Positions 1 through 3,563 of a DNA stretch of 6,221 nucleotides are shown here, in pieces (position 1 is the stretch's first letter; the number at the start of each line of letters is the position of its first letter). The stretch is from positions 1-6,221 of the forward strand of contig CAYSLJ010000261.1 of the NCBI GenBank assembly GCA_964431735.1. Reading direction: 5' to 3'. This DNA is from CALARM01 sp964431735. Lineage in GTDB: Bacteria; Vulcanimicrobiota; SpSt-956; JAKJGF01. Position numbers and translations under genes: made by a program. The notes beneath the pieces were generated by a model. That model did not search any database. It saw nothing but the letters and a program-made list of their open reading frames with translations, and had not been told where the DNA came from.

Positions 1-9
1 TCTTCCTCC

Positions 10-37
10 CGTCACGCGTTACGCATTACGCGTCACG
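10..37 (+). repeat. CGTYACG heptamer repeat cluster, copy A
   Basis: Four tandem 7-bp units fill exactly 28 bp. The outer units are CGTCACG; the inner ones are CGTTACG and CATTACG. It differs from copy C (3372-3399) at a single base. It is much richer in G+C than the A/T-rich DNA beside it and lies outside any gene. The left flank CCTC is shared with copy C and, in inverted form, with copy B, so the repeated element may be slightly longer than the heptamers. Confidence 0.85.
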
Positions 38-38
38 A

Positions 39-63
39 GAGCATATATTTATTATTTATGCTC
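39..63. other. 7-bp hairpin beside repeat copy A
   Basis: GAGCATA (39-45) is the exact reverse complement of TATGCTC (57-63), with an 11-nt A/T loop. No uninterrupted T-run follows directly (ACCTCAG comes first, then TAATTTTT), so it is a poor intrinsic terminator. It could still mark the 3' end of a gene left of the window. Confidence 0.4.
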
Positions 64-154
64 ACCTCAGTAATTTTTAATAAGTTATGAAAGTAACTAT
101 ATGAAAATCAATATCTTTTATGACATATATTTTTAAAAAAAATATTTTCAGTAC

Positions 155-184
155 TTGACATTTTTTAAAAATGAGTGATATATT
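155..184 (+). promoter_or_regulatory. Strong sigma70-type extended -10 promoter for the small gene
   Basis: The -35 is a perfect TTGACA (155-160). The -10 is TATATT (179-184, one mismatch to TATAAT) at 18-bp spacing, preceded by TGA, which gives an extended -10 (TGnTATATT). An A/T tract (about 129-150) directly upstream resembles an UP element. Transcription would start near 190, giving a leader of about 45 nt. A 15-bp palindrome, CATTTTTTAAAAATG (159-173), overlaps the end of the -35 and the spacer and could be an operator. Confidence 0.75.
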
Positions 185-236
185 ATTTGTTAGAATAGTT
201 TTTATTGAAACTGTATCATAAAGGAGGAGTTTGAAA

Positions 237-503
237 ATGGCAGACGCAATTGGAGCAGGTGGAATGGGGTCCGGTGCCCAGCAAATGTCAATGATTGGTT
301 CACAGCAGTCAGATCAGCAGGCCGTGCAGACGCAGGCACAGACTATACAGCATGAAAGACAGAAACAGGAAATGGACAGGCTGAAGAACAAAGAGAGTTT
401 GAGAGATCATCTTTCCAAACAGGCATCAAAGATACATGAAGGTAGAGGTAAAGTCGCTCAGAACCAGATAAAGGTCGGCGAAGCTCTGACAAGAGCAGGT
501 TAA
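237..503 (+). CDS. Small Gln/Gly-rich hydrophilic protein, function unknown (88 aa)
   Basis: I do not recognise this family. The start is ATG 237: AAGGAGG (221-227) lies 9 nt upstream. An in-frame TTG at 231 is too close to that site. Residues 1-36 are rich in Gly, Gln, Ser and Met and probably flexible. Residues about 37-88 are charged and likely helical, with hydrophobic positions I37, M46, L49, L55, L59 and I66 suggesting an amphipathic or coiled-coil helix. The protein has no Pro, Cys, Phe, Tyr or Trp, and 15 of 88 residues are Gln. It has no signal peptide or membrane segment. Coding DNA looks more G+C-rich than its neighbours, and Gln is almost always CAG. A near-consensus promoter, an ideal Shine-Dalgarno and a private terminator suggest abundant single-gene expression. 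A structural, chaperone-like or secreted filament/rod-type role is conceivable but unproven. Confidence 0.78.
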   Translation: MADAIGAGGMGSGAQQMSMIGSQQSDQQAVQTQAQTIQHERQKQEMDRLKNKESLRDHLSKQASKIHEGRGKVAQNQIKVGEALTRAG

Positions 504-516
504 TGTCATTTATGTA

Positions 517-544
517 AAATAAAGAGCCCCAGGGCTCTTTATTT
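517..544. terminator. Bidirectional intrinsic terminator between convergent genes
   Basis: A perfect 13-bp stem pairs 517-529 (ending AAAGAGCCC) with 532-544 (starting GGGCTCTTT); the formal loop is 2 nt, and opening the innermost C-G gives a 4-nt loop. The upper half is G/C-rich, and A-rich and T-rich arms give a U-tract on either strand. It starts 13 bp after the stop of the small gene (+) and lies 28 bp beyond the stop of the ureohydrolase (-), so it can end both transcripts. Confidence 0.88.
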
Positions 545-572
545 ATTTCCAGGACTTTCACTAACATATCAT

Positions 573-1532
573 TTATTTCTCAAAATAAACAATTCCTTTT
601 CCTGTTTCTTTTTTTGCCTCCAGTATTATGCCCAGAAAATCCAGTATAATTCTTGCTGCCAGCTGGGCAGTTATTTCGGAATGATCATATTGAGGATTTA
701 CTTCTACCAGATCAAAACCAACAATATTTCCTTTTTTCGGGAGAGATTTTAAAAGTTTTTTTATTTGATGATAGTTAAATCCTCCCGGTTCATAAGTGCC
801 TGTTCCGGGAGCTACGGAAGGATCCATTACATCAATATCTATTGTTACATAAATATTTTTACCGGACGGTATCCGGTTCAGTGTCCATTCTGCACCATTT
901 TCTATAGCTTCTTCCGCAGTAATTATGTTCACACCATGTTTTTTTGCCTCTTCATAAACTGTAAAACCATTCTGGATCCCCCTTATACCTATTTGAGTTA
1001 TTTTATTGATATTCTTTAATTCGGAAATTCTTCTTATAGGGCTTGCATGAGAATAGATAATTTCTCCGTCTTTTATTGCATCTTTAAAATCCAGATGTGT
1101 ATCAAAATGAATTATATCAAGAGGGACATCTCCAAAAGATTTAACTATGGGAAAGGTAATGGAATGATCTCCACCTATAGCTACAGGGAATACATTTCCT
1201 TTTATGATTTCCTTGAAACCTTCATATATGATATCCATATTTTCATCTACTGTACCGGGGCCGGGAAGTATGTCGCCGTAATCAATCATTTTAACATGGT
1301 CAAGTGAAATTTTTTTTGACTCTATATCAAAGAATTTATCATTAAACATGTAGGCAGTACCATAGGTACGGGAAGCTGCTCTTATTGATTTTGTACCATA
1401 GGAAGCACCGGAGCATGTTACCTGATCCATAGGTACACCTGTAAATGCTATGTCCACTCCTGTTAAGTCCCTCGTATGGGGAAGTTTGCAAAATGTCGAA
1501 ATACCTAAAAACCTTATTTCATAATTGTCCAT
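573..1532 (-). CDS. speB: Ureohydrolase of the arginase/agmatinase family (probable agmatinase, 319 aa)
   Basis: A binuclear manganese hydrolase that releases urea from a guanidino compound; agmatine to putrescine plus urea is the default for the family. All expected metal ligands are visible: H123 in GGDHS, D144/H146/D148 in FDTHLDF, and D232/D234 in IDIDVMDP. The following PGTGTYEPGG signature and E277 in DLVEVNP are also typical. The length matches bacterial agmatinases (about 300-320 aa). An in-frame ATG at 1568 would add 12 residues, but ATG 1532 has AAAGGAG (complement of 1541-1547) 8 nt upstream, so I chose 1532. The ligand motif reads DTH where DAH is usual, and the substrate-side segment is SHASPIRR (161-168), unlike the HGTMF of E. 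coli SpeB as I recall it. Guanidinobutyrase, guanidine hydrolase or another relative therefore remains possible. The symbol is family-level only. It is cytoplasmic, transcribed alone, and convergent with the small gene. Confidence 0.92.
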   Translation of the reverse strand: MDNYEIRFLGISTFCKLPHTRDLTGVDIAFTGVPMDQVTCSGASYGTKSIRAASRTYGTAYMFNDKFFDIESKKISLDHVKMIDYGDILPGPGTVDENMDIIYEGFKEIIKGNVFPVAIGGDHSITFPIVKSFGDVPLDIIHFDTHLDFKDAIKDGEIIYSHASPIRRISELKNINKITQIGIRGIQNGFTVYEEAKKHGVNIITAEEAIENGAEWTLNRIPSGKNIYVTIDIDVMDPSVAPGTGTYEPGGFNYHQIKKLLKSLPKKGNIVGFDLVEVNPQYDHSEITAQLAARIILDFLGIILEAKKETGKGIVYFEK

Positions 1533-1592
1533 TATTTTTTCTCCTTTATTATACTCGACTCGGACCATTTTATTCAGGATTTAAATCAAAGC

Positions 1593-1621
1593 CTTATAAA
1601 AAGATATTTTCTTGAGTTCAC
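1593..1621 (-). promoter_or_regulatory. Candidate promoter for the ureohydrolase
   Basis: On the minus strand, a -10-like TATAAG (complement of 1593-1598) lies 17 bp from a weak -35, GTGAAC (complement of 1616-1621, 3 of 6 matches). The predicted leader is about 55 nt. The -10 and spacing are reasonable but the -35 is poor, so this is tentative. Confidence 0.33.
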
Positions 1622-1628
1622 GTTCTGT

Positions 1629-1675
1629 GTGTCAGGTATCAGGTTTTGGGTTTTCTTAACCCGACACCAGGCACT
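1629..1675. repeat. Degenerate GTRTCAG heptamer tract with internal hairpin
   Basis: Successive 7-mers starting at 1629 read GTGTCAG, GTATCAG, GTTTTGG and GTTTTCT, an eroding heptamer series. Within and after it, GGGTT (1648-1652) can pair with AACCC (1658-1662), and GTGTC (1629-1633) with GACAC (1663-1667). This is a second, different intergenic heptamer element from the CGTYACG family. It lies just upstream of the candidate ureohydrolase promoter. Confidence 0.45.
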
Positions 1676-1775
1676 CTTAACCTCAAAAAAATGAAATTTC
1701 CTATGTAATCCAGTAAAAAAATAGAACAGGTCTGCCTGCAAATTATACTTTACTTATTTATTTCTGTGTTATATC

Positions 1776-1828
1776 AAGGTTTTTTAGAGTAACCTTATGG
1801 GGCGACTCTAATTGGCCAGAGTCAGAGT
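1776..1828. promoter_or_regulatory. Hairpin/dyad region with repeated AGAGT, upstream of the ATP-grasp gene
   Basis: AAGGTT (1776-1781) is complementary to AACCTT (1791-1796). GACTCT (1804-1809) is complementary to AGAGTC (1818-1823) around AATTGGCC. AGAGT occurs at 1786, 1818 and 1824, and inverted (ACTCT) at 1805. The second dyad sits 14 bp before a perfect TATAAT, so it may be an operator; in a longer transcript it would be a structured leader. It matches no riboswitch class I can name. Confidence 0.35.
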
Positions 1829-1837
1829 GAAAGTAAT

Positions 1838-1843
1838 TATAAT
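1838..1843 (+). promoter_or_regulatory. Candidate -10 element for the ATP-grasp-like gene
   Basis: A perfect TATAAT lies about 100 bp before the start codon. The only -35-like hexamer is TTGGCC (1812-1817, 4 of 6 matches), at a long 20-bp spacing inside the dyad 1804-1823. Such a promoter would probably need an activator. An alternative is TTTACT (1749-1754) 17 bp before TATCAA (1772-1777), which would put the hairpins into the leader. Confidence 0.35.
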
Positions 1844-1944
1844 TATATGTTAATGCCAGTAGAAGGTCAAGGAAAGAGGATTTTTTTTATGACCATAGAA
1901 TTTATTATGAATATGTTGTTCTAGAAAATGAAAGGTTTGTTGTT

Positions 1945-3267
1945 ATGGAAATATCCAGAATAATTTATGATCAGCTCTTAAAATCTGAATATAAGGCACT
2001 GGCTCTTAAAAAATCTTTAGAGATTGAATTTGCTAAAAGTCAATTAAATAATGATGAGTCTGTTGCACCGTCTTTCCCGTTAATCATAAAAGAGAAACAG
2101 TATAAAGAATTAAAGAAAACTTCTGAAATGTTATGTACTATTATGGATAAAACCATAGGATTGATAATCGATAAACAGAACACAGGCACATACATAAGAA
2201 CCTACAAGTCTCTCTGGGATGTTATCAAAAAAGAAGATACTGTTAACTCCAATAATATAATATTTGCTAAAATAAGCGGAGTATATGATAAACATGATAC
2301 TATAAGATATTACGAGTTCAGTTCCGAACCTTCTGAGCTTTTACTTGCAGAAGAAATTCTGGAAATATACGATAATGTTCAGGAATTGTCGGAAAGTCTG
2401 AAAAAAATTAATTTTTCTTTTTCCAATAAGTCATGGAAAAGTTTTGCGGGATTTCTTAAGACATGTCATGAAAAAATTGATTTTAATAATAAGAAAGATG
2501 GTATAGCAATAATTTCTTTTCACGAAAATTATGGAGATAGAATATATTATAAATATTTAACCAATAATGGCTTCAATGTATGCATGGCAGAACCTGAAAA
2601 TTTTACTTTTAATGGGAAAGAGCTTATATACCGGGATTTAAAGATTAAACTTGTTATCTTTCCTCAGCCTTTAAAGAATATTACTTATTTCAATACTGAT
2701 TTGAAACATGTTATAGATGCCTTTATCGGAGGTAAGGTTTTTATAATTGATACGTTCAGGTCTCTTCTTGCATCTGAAAAATCCCTCTTTGCTTTAATTT
2801 CAGACAGAAAAAATCACTCTTTTTATAATGATAGAGAAGTAAAATTCATAAAAAAACATATTCCCTGGACAAGGATTGTAAGACATGAATGTACAACTGA
2901 TATAGAAGGAAATGAAGTTGATTTAATAGATTATATAATTGCCAATCAGGACAGGCTTGTTTTAAAAAAATCCGGTGATATCAGGGGTGATCATTTAGGA
3001 CCTGCATGGGATATGAATCCTATGGACTGGAAGACTCTTGTATCCTGGATTTTATCCTCTAAAGAACTCTGGGTTGCACAGGAAAAAATTGAATTTAATT
3101 CTTCTGAAAGGTATGCCATTGGCGATGACTGTATAAAATTAAAGAAAATTTTCTGGTGTGTACATCCTTATATATTCAACGGTAAATTTCAGACATGTTA
3201 CGGAAAAACGTCTGATGAACCTGTAGTCAATACAGATGCAACAGAAACGTTAGTCGGATTTATATGA
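1945..3267 (+). CDS. Circularly permuted ATP-grasp-like protein (glutathionylspermidine-synthase-like ligase), 440 aa
   Basis: Probable ATP-dependent amide/peptide-bond-forming enzyme with unknown substrate. Assignment rests on segment order typical of circularly permuted ATP-grasp proteins: N-terminal APSFPLIIKEKQY (41-53); GGKVFIIDTFRSLLASEK (262-279), where the family has a nucleotide-contacting Lys; IPWTR (306-310); LVLKK and GDIRGDHLG (338-352), like the family's VLKP plus glycine-rich loop; WVAQE (376-380); and a final CVHPYIFNGKF with GKTSDEPVVN (405-429), like the metal/ATP-binding end. The Gly-rich stretch that I recall after this Asn is replaced by TDATET, so activity is uncertain. 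No signal peptide or membrane segment is seen, which fits a cytoplasmic protein. The Shine-Dalgarno is modest (AAAGG 1931-1935, 9 nt before ATG). The frame stays open upstream to 1843 but has no ATG, GTG or TTG there. No partner gene is adjacent; the divergent ureohydrolase hints at polyamine chemistry only by proximity. Confidence 0.7.
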   Translation: MEISRIIYDQLLKSEYKALALKKSLEIEFAKSQLNNDESVAPSFPLIIKEKQYKELKKTSEMLCTIMDKTIGLIIDKQNTGTYIRTYKSLWDVIKKEDTVNSNNIIFAKISGVYDKHDTIRYYEFSSEPSELLLAEEILEIYDNVQELSESLKKINFSFSNKSWKSFAGFLKTCHEKIDFNNKKDGIAIISFHENYGDRIYYKYLTNNGFNVCMAEPENFTFNGKELIYRDLKIKLVIFPQPLKNITYFNTDLKHVIDAFIGGKVFIIDTFRSLLASEKSLFALISDRKNHSFYNDREVKFIKKHIPWTRIVRHECTTDIEGNEVDLIDYIIANQDRLVLKKSGDIRGDHLGPAWDMNPMDWKTLVSWILSSKELWVAQEKIEFNSSERYAIGDDCIKLKKIFWCVHPYIFNGKFQTCYGKTSDEPVVNTDATETLVGFI

Positions 3268-3271
3268 TTGA

Positions 3272-3299
3272 CGTGACTGGTAACGCGTAACTCGTCACG
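3272..3299 (-). repeat. CGTYACG heptamer repeat cluster, copy B (inverted, degenerate)
   Basis: This 28-bp cluster starts 4 bp after the stop codon of the ATP-grasp-like gene. Read on the minus strand it matches the copy C consensus at 24 of 28 positions. The + strand units are CGTGACT, GGTAACG, CGTAACT and CGTCACG. The minus-strand left flank CTCC resembles the flank of copy A. It is inverted relative to copy C, exactly 100 bp away start to start. Confidence 0.75.
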
Positions 3300-3307
3300 G
3301 GAGATTC

Positions 3308-3336
3308 TATTTTCTTTAAGGGATTGTAAGAAAATA
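3308..3336. other. AT-rich 9-bp hairpin downstream of the ATP-grasp-like gene
   Basis: TATTTTCTT (3308-3316) is the exact reverse complement of AAGAAAATA (3328-3336), with an 11-nt loop. It has no G/C core and no trailing T-run, so it is at best a weak terminator. The right arm can instead pair with 3420-3431. Confidence 0.45.
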
Positions 3337-3431
3337 ACCCTGGCAAATTTTTAGAACGGTTATCATCCTCGCGTCACGCGTTACGCGTTACGCGTCACGA
3401 TATAGACGTAAATATGATTGGGTTATTTCTT
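3328..3431. other. Long-range inverted repeat enclosing repeat copy C
   Basis: AAGAAAATAACCC (3328-3340) is complementary to GGGTTATTTCTT (3420-3431) except for one bulged A. The right arm overlaps the first two bases of the TTGACA at 3430. The left arm is also the right arm of the 3308-3336 hairpin, so the two pairings exclude each other. Confidence 0.45.
3372..3399 (+). repeat. CGTYACG heptamer repeat cluster, copy C
   Basis: Four perfect units: CGTCACG outside and two CGTTACG inside, 28 bp in total. This is the cleanest copy. Unit junctions create ACGCG-type sequences that are very unlike the A/T-rich surroundings. The left flank CCTC is shared with copy A. Confidence 0.88.
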
Positions 3432-3458
3432 GACAACCCCTAATATCATCCATATCGA
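3430..3458 (+). promoter_or_regulatory. Candidate promoter for glgP
   Basis: A perfect -35, TTGACA (3430-3435), is followed at 17 bp by a weak -10, TATCGA (3453-3458, 3 of 6 matches). The leader would be about 100 nt and would carry repeat copy D. Because the -10 is weak, an unseen activator or a different promoter is possible, as is read-through from the upstream gene. Confidence 0.35.
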
Positions 3459-3521
3459 TTTCTTAATAATAATTGGCTATTATGTAAATTACCGGCACTG
3501 ATAGAAATTTTATCTTTTACA

Positions 3522-3542
3522 CGTCACGCGTCACGCGTCACG
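3522..3542 (+). repeat. CGTYACG heptamer repeat cluster, copy D, in the glgP leader
   Basis: Three identical CGTCACG units (21 bp) end 3 bp before the AAAGGGAGGA ribosome binding site of glgP. All units carry C at the variable position, unlike the mixed C/T/T/C order of copies A and C. It should lie in the glgP mRNA leader. Confidence 0.85.
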
Positions 3543-3545
3543 ACG

Positions 3546-3555
3546 AAAGGGAGGA
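3546..3555 (+). promoter_or_regulatory. Ribosome binding site of glgP
   Basis: AAAGGGAGGA holds GGAGG (3550-3554), placed 9 nt before ATG 3564. It fixes the start codon and hence the lysine-rich N-terminus. Confidence 0.85.
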
Positions 3556-3563
3556 CTTTAAAA

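Noticed and set aside
231..236. TTG start adding two residues to the small protein
   Set aside because: It would leave only 3 nt to AAGGAGG, while ATG 237 has normal 9-nt spacing.
343..567. Antisense ORF over the small gene and terminator
   Set aside because: It runs through the shared terminator, lies opposite a gene with convincing start and stop signals, and has no ribosome binding site that I can see.
765..1307. Two plus-strand ORFs opposite the ureohydrolase
   Set aside because: They are shadows of a conserved gene and encode low-complexity, Tyr/Ile/Phe-rich peptides without ribosome binding sites.
1533..1568. Longer start for the ureohydrolase (ATG at 1568)
   Set aside because: The AAAGGAG site lies inside this extension, 8 nt before the inner ATG at 1532, and the family match begins after the inner start.
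3264..3290. 8-codon ORF overlapping the stop of the ATP-grasp-like gene (ATGA overlap)
   Set aside because: It is too short, lies mostly inside repeat copy B, and its overlap with the stop codon is likely accidental.
3272..3399. MITE or small transposon bounded by inverted copies B and C
   Set aside because: The ends are degenerate, no target-site duplication is visible, and copies A and D occur without a partner.
3272..3542. CRISPR array formed by repeat copies B, C and D
   Set aside because: Units differ in length and orientation, are themselves tandem heptamers, and spacers are unequal (72 and 122 bp). No cas gene is present.
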